Shown here in pieces: positions 22,045 to 31,754 of a DNA stretch of 64,000 bases. The notes beneath the pieces were generated by a model. It was not told the DNA's origin. It was given only the letters and a program-made list of their open reading frames with translations, and did no database searches. The stretch comes from Bacteroidota bacterium (GTDB taxonomy: Bacteria; Bacteroidota; Bacteroidia; Chitinophagales; Saprospiraceae): assembly GCA_029572935.1 (NCBI GenBank), contig JAKQHM010000004.1:55049-119048 (forward strand), in the 5' to 3' direction. The first letter of the stretch is position 1; each line of letters begins with the position of its first letter. The position numbers and the translations under genes are program-made.

Positions 22045-22422
22045 ATGAAATATCAGGTTGACAAACAGGACAGATACGTGATCTTTACATTGGAGGAAGC
22101 CAACCTCAATTCCGTCATTGCGCCTTTGCTGAAATCGGAATTTGTATTCCTGCGAAACGAAGGGGTTCGCAATCTGATCTTTGACCTGAAGGATGTGGAC
22201 TATATTGATTCAAGTGGTTTGAGCTCCATTCTGACAGCTAATCGTCTCTGGAAAGATTATGGTTGTTTTGTTTTGACCAACATAAATTCAGATGGGGTCA
22301 AGAAGCTCATTGAGATTTCTAAACTGGACACCATTCTGACCATCATTCCTACACTGGATGAGTCTATTGAATATGTATTTATGGAAGACATCGAGCGGGA
22401 TCTGAATGACGAGGAGGAGTAA
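22045..22422 (+). CDS. STAS-domain protein (anti-sigma factor antagonist-like)
   Basis: LIFDLKDVDYIDSSGLSSILTANRLWKDYGCFVL contains the phosphoacceptor-type DSSGL. Confidence 0.88.
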   Translation: MKYQVDKQDRYVIFTLEEANLNSVIAPLLKSEFVFLRNEGVRNLIFDLKDVDYIDSSGLSSILTANRLWKDYGCFVLTNINSDGVKKLIEISKLDTILTIIPTLDESIEYVFMEDIERDLNDEEE

Positions 22423-23335
22423 CACCGCTTTTGAACTCCTGATACTGGGAAGTTCCTCTGCCATTCCCTCGGACAGCAGGCATCCCAGTGCCCAGATCCT
22501 TAATATCAGAGACCGGCTTTTTTTGATTGATTGTGGCGAAGGTACCCAAAACCGTTTGTGGGCACACCGGGTCCGGTGGAATCGCATGAGCCACATTCTG
22601 ATTTCTCACCTGCATGGTGATCATGTTTTTGGTCTGCCAGGTTTGCTGACCAGTCTGAGTCATTTGCAGCGGACACAACCCCTGACCATAGCAGGGCCTC
22701 TGGGGATTAAAAATTTTGTTGATAATATCTTCTCTCACAGTCGAACCCATTTAAGCTATAATTTGACATTCATGGAATTGGATTCCGAAGTCGAAGGGAT
22801 GGTATGGGATGACGGATTGATCCGCGTGCGCTGGTTTCCTCTCAACCACAGGATACCCACAGTGGGTTATCGATTTGATGTGGAAGAAACCTATCGGAAA
22901 CTGAAAATTGAAAAAGTAAGTTCTTTTCCGATTCCGGTCAATCGCTACAGGGATATTCAGGAAGGGAAACCGGTAAGCGATTCAGGAGGAAATATCTATC
23001 AGGCTGATGAACTTTCGGATTTGATCCACTATCATAAATCCTACGCTTATTGTTCTGATACACGTTATTTTGAATCTGTTCTGGAAAACATCAAGGGCGT
23101 TTCTGTTTTATACCACGAAACCACCTATCTGGAGGAATTATCTTTGAAAGCCAATGAAACCGGTCACAGCACAGCCTTGCAGGCAGCGATGATTGCCAAA
23201 AAGGCAGGTGTGGGCAAGTTGATTACAGGACATTATTCTTCCCGCTACGATGACCTGATGCCCATTTTACAAGAATGCCATTCTGTCTTTCCAGAAACCA
23301 TCCTGGGTACCGAAGGGCTTCGTTTGGAAATTTAA
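22406..23335 (+). CDS. rnz: Ribonuclease Z
   Basis: ISHLHGDHVFGLPGLLTSL, FLIDCGEGTQ, LYHETTYLEE, GHSTALQAA; overlaps the STAS gene by 17 nt. Confidence 0.96.
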   Translation: MTRRSNTAFELLILGSSSAIPSDSRHPSAQILNIRDRLFLIDCGEGTQNRLWAHRVRWNRMSHILISHLHGDHVFGLPGLLTSLSHLQRTQPLTIAGPLGIKNFVDNIFSHSRTHLSYNLTFMELDSEVEGMVWDDGLIRVRWFPLNHRIPTVGYRFDVEETYRKLKIEKVSSFPIPVNRYRDIQEGKPVSDSGGNIYQADELSDLIHYHKSYAYCSDTRYFESVLENIKGVSVLYHETTYLEELSLKANETGHSTALQAAMIAKKAGVGKLITGHYSSRYDDLMPILQECHSVFPETILGTEGLRLEI

Positions 23336-23664
23336 TATCTATTATCTGTTTTATTTTCTGTCCCATATTCGAGGCCGTTTGCATATTCCAGTGATCCTAA
23401 TCTGAATGCAAACTTAATTTTTGAAGTCTTCAGATATTGGTCTTCCAGTCTGCAGAAAAAAGCTTGTTGCAGCTTGTAGGCTGAACCAGGAGGTACAGGG
23501 GGGGATGGTCTGGCAGAAAAGGAAAAGCTGGGTTTTTCAATAGCTTTGATGCGGGCTTCAAACAGGGCATGATGTGCCGTGGGCGTTGGGGGTAATTCAT
23601 TTACCTGTGCCATCAATGCTCTGCATGAAAGACACAACCCAAGAATTAATGTTCCCCATTTCAT
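23332..23664 (-). CDS. Hypothetical secreted protein
   Basis: 110-aa ORF with plausible signal peptide (LILGLCLSCRALMAQ) in line with minus-strand neighbours. Confidence 0.5.
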   Translation of the reverse strand: MKWGTLILGLCLSCRALMAQVNELPPTPTAHHALFEARIKAIEKPSFSFSARPSPPVPPGSAYKLQQAFFCRLEDQYLKTSKIKFAFRLGSLEYANGLEYGTENKTDNRY

Positions 23665-23665
23665 T

Positions 23666-23947
23666 TTACCGATTGATTTTTAATCTTCCTAGCAGTCGAG
23701 AGATATAGTGACGGAAGAAAGGAAACTGTCCAAAAGGTATACTTACGATCAGTACCATGACAGGCCAAATGATCGTCACCAGGAACAGGTAAACAACTGT
23801 CCATAAAATACTATTGCTGATCCCTAAGAGGGGCATCAGAATTTTACCTATATATCCTGTGAAGCTTCCCCCAATGGCAAACACACAAAGGATCAGGATA
23901 AGTTGGGGAAGATTGACATTCCACTTTTTTCTGAGTTTTTCAAACAT
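23666..23947 (-). CDS. Small integral membrane protein (DUF6787-like)
   Basis: Two hydrophobic helices; KLRKKWNVNLPQLILILCVFAIGGSFTGYIGK. Confidence 0.7.
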   Translation of the reverse strand: MFEKLRKKWNVNLPQLILILCVFAIGGSFTGYIGKILMPLLGISNSILWTVVYLFLVTIIWPVMVLIVSIPFGQFPFFRHYISRLLGRLKINR

Positions 23948-23956
23948 GTCGTTGGA

Positions 23957-25582
23957 TCAGGTTTGTATGACGCCTACGTTAAATTTTTTGACTGGTGCAC
24001 AGGAAGAGGCTTTTATGCCCATGCTCAGCCATTCGCGGGTCTGGCGGGGATCAATGATGGCATCCACCCATAGCCGGGCTGCAGCATAGTAGGGGGTAGT
24101 TTGTTCTTCGTAGCGTTGGCTGATTTTGTCGAATAATTTTTTTTCTTCTTCCGCATCCGGTTCCTTCCCCTTCGACTTCAGGGCGGAAACCTGAATTTGA
24201 GTCAACACTTTGGCCGCTTGTCCACCTCCCATGACAGCTATTTTTGCCGTAGGCCAGGCGAGGATTAGTCGTGGGTCGTATGCTTTTCCGCACATGGCGT
24301 AGTTGCCGGCGCCATAGGAGTTGCCTACAATAATGGTAAATTTTGGTACTGTACTGTTGGCAACGGCATTCACCATCTTGGCACCATCCTTGATAATGCC
24401 TCCATGCTCAGAACGTGTGCCAACCATAAATCCCGTTACGTCTTGGATGAAGACAAGAGGGATCTTTTTCTGATTGCAATTCATAATAAAACGGCTGGCC
24501 TTGTCTGCGGAGTCAGAATAAATGACACCGCCCATTTGCATTTCGCCCTTGGCAGATTTGATGACCTGTCTGTCATTCGCCACGATACCTACCGCCCATC
24601 CGTCAATGCGTGCATAGGCACAAATGATGCTTTTTCCATAATGTTCTTTGTAAAGAGTCATCGAAGAATCATCCACGATACATTCCAGGATATTCATCAT
24701 ATTATAGGGTTTGATCCCTCCGGCCGGATAGAATTTCAACAGTTGGTCTGCTCCGAACTTAGGCAGTTTGGATTCTTCGCGACTGAATCCGGCATCAGGT
24801 CCTTTTCCAAATTTGTCCACCAGGTTTTTGATGGTGTCCAGGCATTCCCGGTCGTTCTTCATTTTATAATCGGTCACCCCAGAAATTTCAGATTGGGTTC
24901 TGGCTCCACCCAGGGTTTCCTGGTCGGTGATTTCACCAATGGCTGCTTTGACCAGATAAGGTCCGGCTAAAAAGATAGATCCTGTGCCTTCTACGATGAG
25001 CGCTTCATCTGACATGATGGGCAGATAAGCTCCACCTGCGACGCAACTTCCCATGATGGCTGCTATTTGAGGTATGCCCATGCTGGATATGACAGCATTG
25101 TTTCGGAAGATACGTCCGAAGTGTTCTTTATCCGGAAAAATCTCATCCTGCATGGGAAGGTAAACACCCGCACTGTCTACCAGGTAGATCAAGGGTAATC
25201 TGTTTTCCATGGCAATTTCCTGAGCCCTTAGATTCTTTTTACCAGTGATGGGAAACCAGGCTCCCGCCTTGACTGTAGCATCATTTGCTATGATCATGCA
25301 CAAACGACCACGGACAGATCCAATGACTACTACCACGCCGGCAGCAGGACATCCACCGTCTTCTTCGTACATGCCATATCCGGCAAAAGCACCTATTTCC
25401 CAGGATGGGGTATCCGGATCGAGCAAATATTCCACCCTTTCTCGGGCTGTCATTTTTCCCTGGCTCCGCTGGGCTTCCAGTTTTTTAGGACCGCCGCCCA
25501 TTCGGATCCGATCCAGTTCACGGGTGACCTTACCTATCGCAATTTTTAGCTCGTCTTCGTTTTTGTTTTGTTCAAGATCCAT
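23957..25582 (-). CDS. Acyl-CoA carboxylase carboxyltransferase (beta) subunit
   Basis: GKMTARERVEYLLDPDT, GSCVAGGAYLPIMSDE, FIQDVTGFMVG, GNSYGAGNYAMCGKAYDPRLILAWP. Confidence 0.94.
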   Translation of the reverse strand: MDLEQNKNEDELKIAIGKVTRELDRIRMGGGPKKLEAQRSQGKMTARERVEYLLDPDTPSWEIGAFAGYGMYEEDGGCPAAGVVVVIGSVRGRLCMIIANDATVKAGAWFPITGKKNLRAQEIAMENRLPLIYLVDSAGVYLPMQDEIFPDKEHFGRIFRNNAVISSMGIPQIAAIMGSCVAGGAYLPIMSDEALIVEGTGSIFLAGPYLVKAAIGEITDQETLGGARTQSEISGVTDYKMKNDRECLDTIKNLVDKFGKGPDAGFSREESKLPKFGADQLLKFYPAGGIKPYNMMNILECIVDDSSMTLYKEHYGKSIICAYARIDGWAVGIVANDRQVIKSAKGEMQMGGVIYSDSADKASRFIMNCNQKKIPLVFIQDVTGFMVGTRSEHGGIIKDGAKMVNAVANSTVPKFTIIVGNSYGAGNYAMCGKAYDPRLILAWPTAKIAVMGGGQAAKVLTQIQVSALKSKGKEPDAEEEKKLFDKISQRYEEQTTPYYAAARLWVDAIIDPRQTREWLSMGIKASSCAPVKKFNVGVIQT

Positions 25583-25968
25583 GGAACCACAGATTTTACG
25601 GTATTGAATGTATTACAACGTTCAGAACGGACAAGTGTTTGAAAACAGGTTTGATTCCTTCATTGCATGAATCGGTTCCTTGGCTGGTATCGGGCTGAAA
25701 CGTCCTCTCAGAACTGCAATTCTGTGTATCTTGAATCATATTTTTCTCGCTCTGGCGGGCCTTAATTCTTGATTTCGTTCCATTTGCATCCGCCAAAACC
25801 TGAATGAAACACCTTTACAGTGAAATAGGGTACTCCCTCTTGGTTGCTTACAAAATGTCTGATCATCATGAAATGATTGAGCGGAGATGAAGCATCCAAA
25901 GTAAAATTACTGGCTAAACATTTATGTTCGATTCAGTCATCTACGTTTTTGCAGATGAAGAATACCGG

Positions 25969-27411
25969 TCAGTCTTTATTAAAGCTATAAGGATATCTTC
26001 CACGGTATTCTTCATAGAATCCATCCAAAGAAATTTTGCCTTGGGCGGCTTCAAACTCCCGGATCATCTCATCCACATTAGCGATTTTTTTACCGTTGAC
26101 ATGGGTGATGATGTAGTTCGGGATCATGTTGGTATTCCATATCTTGCTTTCCCGGTAAATGCTCAGCACACGCACCCCTTTGGATTTAATAGTGGCGATT
26201 TCCCGTTCGCTCAGGTCGCGCACCTCAAATCCGAATTCAATCAGAATCGGATCGCGACGGGTACTGATGAGCTCGGTCGAATTGATCTGATTCTTGAGTA
26301 TGGCTTTGGCAGTCAGCTTTTGACCATTCCTCCAATAGGAAAGACGGACCTCGGTACCGGGTCGATACCTGCCGATAATTTCCTGTAACTCGGATACGGA
26401 GTTGACAATTCTGTTGTTGACCTCCAGAATGATATCATCCGGTTTCAGACCAGCCTCATCAGCTGCTCCATTTTTAGAAATATTGGAAATATAAACTCCT
26501 GCGACTCGCTCCAGTCCAAATTGCTTGGCTCTTTGATTGTCTACATTTTCAATTGTGACACCGAGCAGGCCTCGCTGCACTGTGCCGAACTCCTGCAGAT
26601 CGTAGATCACTTTCCGGACCAGGTTGGAAGGTATAGAGAATGAATAGCCCTCGTATCTTCCGGTAAAAGTCATAATGGCCGTGTTGATCCCGATCAGTTC
26701 TCCCGCGGTGTTAACCAGGGCTCCACCTGAATTTCCGGGATTGACAGCAGCATCAGTTTGAATAAATGATTCGATCCGGTATTGCTGATTGTTGAGGATG
26801 TTGATGTTTCTTGCCTTGGCAGAAATGATGCCCGCAGTGACAGTAGACTGAAGCCTGAAGGGGTTGCCGACAGCCAGGACCCATTCTCCTATTTGAGCGG
26901 AATCCGAATTCCCAAAAATCAAATAAGGCAGGCCGGTGGCCTCTATTTTTAAAAGGGCCAGGTCAGTGTTGGGATCAGTTCCGATCAGCTTGGCTTGATA
27001 TTCGTGGTTGTCATTGAGCATGATCTGGATGCTTTTGGCTTTTTCGATCACGTGGTTATTGGTTACGATGTAGCCATCCGGGGATACGATGACACCTGAT
27101 CCGGTAGACATGCCTTTGTTGACCACAGGCATCAGATCCTGTCCATCCTGAATGCATTCGATGAATACTACGGCTGGTGTGGCAATTTTAGAAGCAGTCA
27201 TGAAATCGGTAGGGGCGCTGGAATGAAGATTGGAATGGATCCGGTCAGATTTAATGAGTCTTTCCAGCACCTGTTGGTTTTCCTGCTGATTGCGCTTGAA
27301 AAGGGATTCTCTGGCTGCAAACTTATGGTAAAAAATATAGAAAGTAGCAAAGGTCAATAAGGCTGTCAAAAGTGCGGTGACACCAATCGAAATCCATAAT
27401 TGCTTGTTCAT
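25969..27411 (-). CDS. HtrA/Deg-family trypsin-like serine protease with PDZ domain(s)
   Basis: GSGVIVSPDGYIVTNNHVI, DTDLALLKI-type segment, QTDAAVNPGNSGGALVN catalytic Ser motif, PDZ region. Confidence 0.94.
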   Translation of the reverse strand: MNKQLWISIGVTALLTALLTFATFYIFYHKFAARESLFKRNQQENQQVLERLIKSDRIHSNLHSSAPTDFMTASKIATPAVVFIECIQDGQDLMPVVNKGMSTGSGVIVSPDGYIVTNNHVIEKAKSIQIMLNDNHEYQAKLIGTDPNTDLALLKIEATGLPYLIFGNSDSAQIGEWVLAVGNPFRLQSTVTAGIISAKARNINILNNQQYRIESFIQTDAAVNPGNSGGALVNTAGELIGINTAIMTFTGRYEGYSFSIPSNLVRKVIYDLQEFGTVQRGLLGVTIENVDNQRAKQFGLERVAGVYISNISKNGAADEAGLKPDDIILEVNNRIVNSVSELQEIIGRYRPGTEVRLSYWRNGQKLTAKAILKNQINSTELISTRRDPILIEFGFEVRDLSEREIATIKSKGVRVLSIYRESKIWNTNMIPNYIITHVNGKKIANVDEMIREFEAAQGKISLDGFYEEYRGRYPYSFNKD

Positions 27412-27519
27412 AAATAGTTTATGTATACGCTAAAATTGCAATGCATTATTTGCAAAAACCATGCCCGAAAATTCAGAACCGGCTTTTACCATCAACAAAC
27501 AAATATTTTCCTCGTCAAG

Positions 27520-30500
27520 TTATCGGATCAGGTTTAAAGTTGTCTTAAGATCTAATTGTCTCATGGATCCGCACAAATCGAGTACGGCTTTGAATTGCAC
27601 TATGTAGGTTTCCACTGGTGCAGGTTCTCCCCTGAAATTCCCATTCCAGGTCTCGGTGGGGTCATCCGATTCAAATACGATTTGACCCCATCGATTGAAA
27701 ATCCTAAGTTTGTAGCCTTCCGGTTCAAATATTGTCCCAGGCTCTATGACCGGCTTGTAATCATCATTTTCCATATCCCCGTTGGGTGTAAAAACATTGG
27801 GCAGTTGAATCTTCTGCCTGGCGAGGCTTGGGTCTTGCGTGATGGTGTAGAAAATGTCAATCTGATCACAGCCATTTCTATTCATAATACTCAAGGTGTA
27901 ATTACCGGGCTTATCAAAATATTGACTGGTGTCCTTTCCAATCTGACTATTGCCCAGCCGCCATATGAAGCTGGCGGAATCCGGAGGAAACTGGAATGCA
28001 CGCAGCAGTTCAGCTGCATGGATGACCGTATCCTTGCAAATCTCAAAGCTGTCCCGGAAGCCATTGAGTCCCAGAGGGAGGCCCAGAAGTGACCGGATGG
28101 TCACGACCGTATCTTTCTGACAATCCAGGGCATCGTATATGCGGATGATGTAAACATCAGGGGGAAGGTTTCCATAAAAACTAGTGGTGTCCTTCGCACT
28201 TCCGTTGATGCTGTACCGGACCGGCCCAATCGGAGATCGTGCAAAAATTTTGATACTTCCACTGGGCGTGCTGGCACAAGAAGGTTTAATTTCAAGCTTA
28301 TCCAATATCAAAGTAGAATATGGGAGAACTCTTATTTTTCCACTTACCGAACATCCGTTTTTCGGATAAGTGATATAGCTGTATTCTCCTTCGAAGAGAA
28401 AGGTTCCGGTTCTGCCTGAGTCGGGTGTCGGGAGTCTTCTGTCAAAAACATCCTTCCAGGAAACGGAATCAAAGCGTGCAAAATCCGGTACCGTGAATTG
28501 ATAGAATCTGTCTTCACAGGAAAACCAGACTGTATCCGGAATGCCCACCTTGTGGTGCATTGTGTCAATCCGAACGAGCAGGGTATCCGTAGAAATGCAT
28601 TCGGGATTAGGAGTAGTGATGCGGGTATAATAAATACCGGGTATGCGTATGATCTGTCTCGGATTTCTTTCCTGAATGCCACTGATACCGGGACCTTTAA
28701 ACTCAAAATTGTAGGATGGTTTATAATTGCGCAGATCAGCAGTGATGTCAATGGTGTCCTGATTACAATCGAGGGTACGATCCATCCCGAGTAAGCCTGT
28801 CGGTATGGCCAGATTTTTTTCCACCCGCACAGTATCGGTCGCTTCGCAGCCATTATTCCGGTTGCGTACATTCAGGACGTACAAACCCGGTTGGTCTACG
28901 ACGGGTTTCCTCAGGGTGCCGTTATTCCCGTTTATGCCCGGCCCGGTCCAGATAATTTGTGAAATTGAGTCAGCCAGATCCGTATTTCCATCCAGGAAAA
29001 CGCTGACAAAATCACAGGTAATGGCCCGGTCAGGACCCGCATTGGCCAGTGGGAGTCCGGCCTCATTTTTGACAATGATGGAGTCCAGAGATTCGCAATT
29101 CAACACTGTATCCCGGATCAATAAATAATATTTCCCTGCATTTCTGACCACGATTTTTTCAAGATTTCGATCACCCGCTCCGATTCCGGGACCGGCCCAG
29201 AAGTACTTCAGATTTCGACCTGCCGACTGGCTGCCATCCAGCACTGCGGTGTCGTGCAGGCAACTGATGTCCCAGTTTTTGATGAGTCTGACCATGGGCA
29301 GACTGTCAGGTTCGCTGACCAACACCGTATCCGCTGCCTCGCAACCTGATATCTGATGCCAAACGCGCAATACGTATGTGCCGGGCAGGGATACCTTTGT
29401 ACTGAAACCTTCCCGATTTGTGCTGTCTATACCGGAACCCGTCCATTGGCCATTGAATAAATTTGAACTCGTGCTCTGATTGCCACCCAGACTGATGGAT
29501 GCGGAATCGCAGGGCAAAGTCCGGTCCGGTCCGGCATCGGCCAATGCCTTTGTTGTATCCAATCGCACCTGTACCGTGTCAAATGATAAACAATCGTTGC
29601 CTAGATTTTGAATTTTTAAAATATAGAGTCCTGGAAGAGCCACCTCCGGAGAGGGGTCAAATTTGTTTGAGGATTGAATACCGGGTCCGCTCCATTCCAG
29701 GGAGAATCCCGGGGCCCTGTCTGAACTGTCAGAACTCAGAATGACTGTGGAGTCCAGACAATTGATCAAGAGGTCCGCTCCGGCAAAAGCTCTTGGTTTT
29801 AAGGTGTCTATAACAACCACAACTGTGTCGCTTCCGGTACATCCGCTGATGCTGTCGAGGACTGTGAAAATATAGATACCGGGTTCGGATACGACCGGAT
29901 TGAGTTCGGTTTTATTGACAAAGTCAATCCCGGGGCCAGCCCAGAAATATCCTCTTCTTGCCGAAGTGTCAGGCCTGGAAACCCTAAGTGTGACAGATGT
30001 TTGGCTGCAGGTGAGCTGGTCTGTATTGCCAATCAGGGGATCCGGGGCAGAAAAAACCTGAACCCTGATCAGAGTATCTCGGCTGCAGCCTCCTTCATTG
30101 ATGGCACGTGCGCGATAGGTAGTGGTCACATTGGGGCATAACTGCAACATGGTGGTGGTATCGCGGTTGTCCCAAACAAGGATGTTTCCAGGTTCGGATC
30201 CCAATGTCACCTGGGTGCATTCTCCACGACAAAGAATGGGTTTATTGATATCTACACTCAGCGACGGCTGGGGCAATTCCAATACTTCCATTGTATCACT
30301 GCCGTAGCAGCCTCTTTGGTCTTCAACCTGTAGGATCACGGTACCCGGGCTGGTGACATAGGTGATGGTGTCCGTCGTGCCATCACTCCACTGATAGGTT
30401 CTGAAACCCGATCGGGCAGTCAGCTCAGCAAAATCTCCTTTGCAGTAGCTGCTGTCACCCATGATGGTGGCATCTACCTCAGGTGCAAAGATGAGCCGAA

Positions 30501-31635
30501 CGTCCGGGCAGAAAAAATTGGGGATAGGAGGAAAATCTATGTCGCCACCCAGAATGGTAGTCCCCTGACAGGGGCAGTTTACATCAGAAATTTCTCTGTA
30601 GATGTAATACTCGATGGTATCGTATTTCCATTCCTCTCTCCATTGCAGATGGATGCGCTGAACAGAGTTCAATGGAATGGGATTTTGGTTGCCGTCCGTG
30701 CTGAATAATTCAAAAATAATGGGCTCCGGACCATAGTGGACATTTCCATTGGGAAGATACAGGATGAATTCCTCCCCATTTATATCGATCAAACTCAGGT
30801 CTGAAAGCCTTTGTGACTGAGTGCCATTGAGATAATACCACGATCCGCCCAAATGAACGGGGATGAGTTTTTGTACGGTATCGATGAGGATACTGTCCAG
30901 ACAGGAGGAGGGCTCGTTAAAACATTTTTGGAGCGGACATTTTTGGTTTAATTCATCCAGCAATGCGCCGGTGAGAAAACCTACAAAGCGATTGATGTCG
31001 TTTTTGATCAGATTCCCATTTTCATCCAGATCAATGAAGGCAGGCTGGCTGGTTGTCCAGTTCAGTCTGGCAGTATCACGGGTGACCATGATGTCTTGTG
31101 TAATGCTGTCTACACTGCAGTTTGCTGAATCTACGCCTCCCAGGCTCTGTGTGATTTCGTAAGATTCACAATCACCTCGGATGGAAAACCTCCACAAAGG
31201 AGTGACGGGTAGAAAACCATTTAAAACCCTGACCGGGCCACAGGAATCTTTAGGGTCGGTGTGGCAGGGATTATTGGGATATCCCAGGCTGATCTCGTAT
31301 TGAGTTTGCTGAATCCTGAAATTCCTGTTTTCAAAACGTATCTCGACCGTATCCTCACTGATGCAGGGTGCTTGATCGATATGGTAAATGAAATGGTAGC
31401 TTCCGCATCCGGTGACGCGGATCCTGATCCCACCTGGAAACATACTGTCAATCTTGACCAATTGTCCTCCGGGATCACAGAGGTGGGTCCAATATCCACC
31501 GGGAGGATTGCCTACGAGGTCCAGGTCAAATCCGCAAATCGTACTGTCTGGACCGGCATCAGCGCAATCCTGTGCATACAAAACGGGATAAGTAAGTAAA
31601 GGGAGCAGAAGGAGTAGAAAAACAGTTCTTGACAT
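27520..31635 (-). CDS. Giant secreted repeat protein with T9SS type B (gliding-motility CTD) domain
   Basis: Signal peptide; six ~83-aa tandem repeats; C-terminal IQLPNVFTPNGDMENDDYKP...LRIFNRWGQIVFES...WNGNFRG. Confidence 0.93.
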   Translation of the reverse strand: MSRTVFLLLLLPLLTYPVLYAQDCADAGPDSTICGFDLDLVGNPPGGYWTHLCDPGGQLVKIDSMFPGGIRIRVTGCGSYHFIYHIDQAPCISEDTVEIRFENRNFRIQQTQYEISLGYPNNPCHTDPKDSCGPVRVLNGFLPVTPLWRFSIRGDCESYEITQSLGGVDSANCSVDSITQDIMVTRDTARLNWTTSQPAFIDLDENGNLIKNDINRFVGFLTGALLDELNQKCPLQKCFNEPSSCLDSILIDTVQKLIPVHLGGSWYYLNGTQSQRLSDLSLIDINGEEFILYLPNGNVHYGPEPIIFELFSTDGNQNPIPLNSVQRIHLQWREEWKYDTIEYYIYREISDVNCPCQGTTILGGDIDFPPIPNFFCPDVRLIFAPEVDATIMGDSSYCKGDFAELTARSGFRTYQWSDGTTDTITYVTSPGTVILQVEDQRGCYGSDTMEVLELPQPSLSVDINKPILCRGECTQVTLGSEPGNILVWDNRDTTTMLQLCPNVTTTYRARAINEGGCSRDTLIRVQVFSAPDPLIGNTDQLTCSQTSVTLRVSRPDTSARRGYFWAGPGIDFVNKTELNPVVSEPGIYIFTVLDSISGCTGSDTVVVVIDTLKPRAFAGADLLINCLDSTVILSSDSSDRAPGFSLEWSGPGIQSSNKFDPSPEVALPGLYILKIQNLGNDCLSFDTVQVRLDTTKALADAGPDRTLPCDSASISLGGNQSTSSNLFNGQWTGSGIDSTNREGFSTKVSLPGTYVLRVWHQISGCEAADTVLVSEPDSLPMVRLIKNWDISCLHDTAVLDGSQSAGRNLKYFWAGPGIGAGDRNLEKIVVRNAGKYYLLIRDTVLNCESLDSIIVKNEAGLPLANAGPDRAITCDFVSVFLDGNTDLADSISQIIWTGPGINGNNGTLRKPVVDQPGLYVLNVRNRNNGCEATDTVRVEKNLAIPTGLLGMDRTLDCNQDTIDITADLRNYKPSYNFEFKGPGISGIQERNPRQIIRIPGIYYTRITTPNPECISTDTLLVRIDTMHHKVGIPDTVWFSCEDRFYQFTVPDFARFDSVSWKDVFDRRLPTPDSGRTGTFLFEGEYSYITYPKNGCSVSGKIRVLPYSTLILDKLEIKPSCASTPSGSIKIFARSPIGPVRYSINGSAKDTTSFYGNLPPDVYIIRIYDALDCQKDTVVTIRSLLGLPLGLNGFRDSFEICKDTVIHAAELLRAFQFPPDSASFIWRLGNSQIGKDTSQYFDKPGNYTLSIMNRNGCDQIDIFYTITQDPSLARQKIQLPNVFTPNGDMENDDYKPVIEPGTIFEPEGYKLRIFNRWGQIVFESDDPTETWNGNFRGEPAPVETYIVQFKAVLDLCGSMRQLDLKTTLNLIR
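28549..30045 (-). repeat. Six tandem 82-85-aa (about 250 bp) diverged protein repeats inside the giant T9SS protein
   Basis: Units start near AGPDRTLPCD / AGPDRAITCD, share W(A/T)GPGI, PG-Y-L and a second Cys; translated residues ~531-1029 by hand count. Confidence 0.85.
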
Positions 31636-31754
31636 ATATGTCTGAATGAATTGGCTGAAAAATAGGAAGAAAAGTCTAATCAGAGGTGAAAACTATAGAA
31701 ATCAGCGGCAATTATTTTAACATTATACCAACACACCAGGATTGGCATGTATTA

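Noticed and set aside
24404-24970. 188-aa plus ORF opposite the acyl-CoA carboxylase gene
   Set aside because: Antisense shadow; no independent promoter or protein-like motif.
27556-28092. 178-aa plus ORF opposite the giant T9SS gene
   Set aside because: Antisense to the conserved type B CTD; no supporting features.
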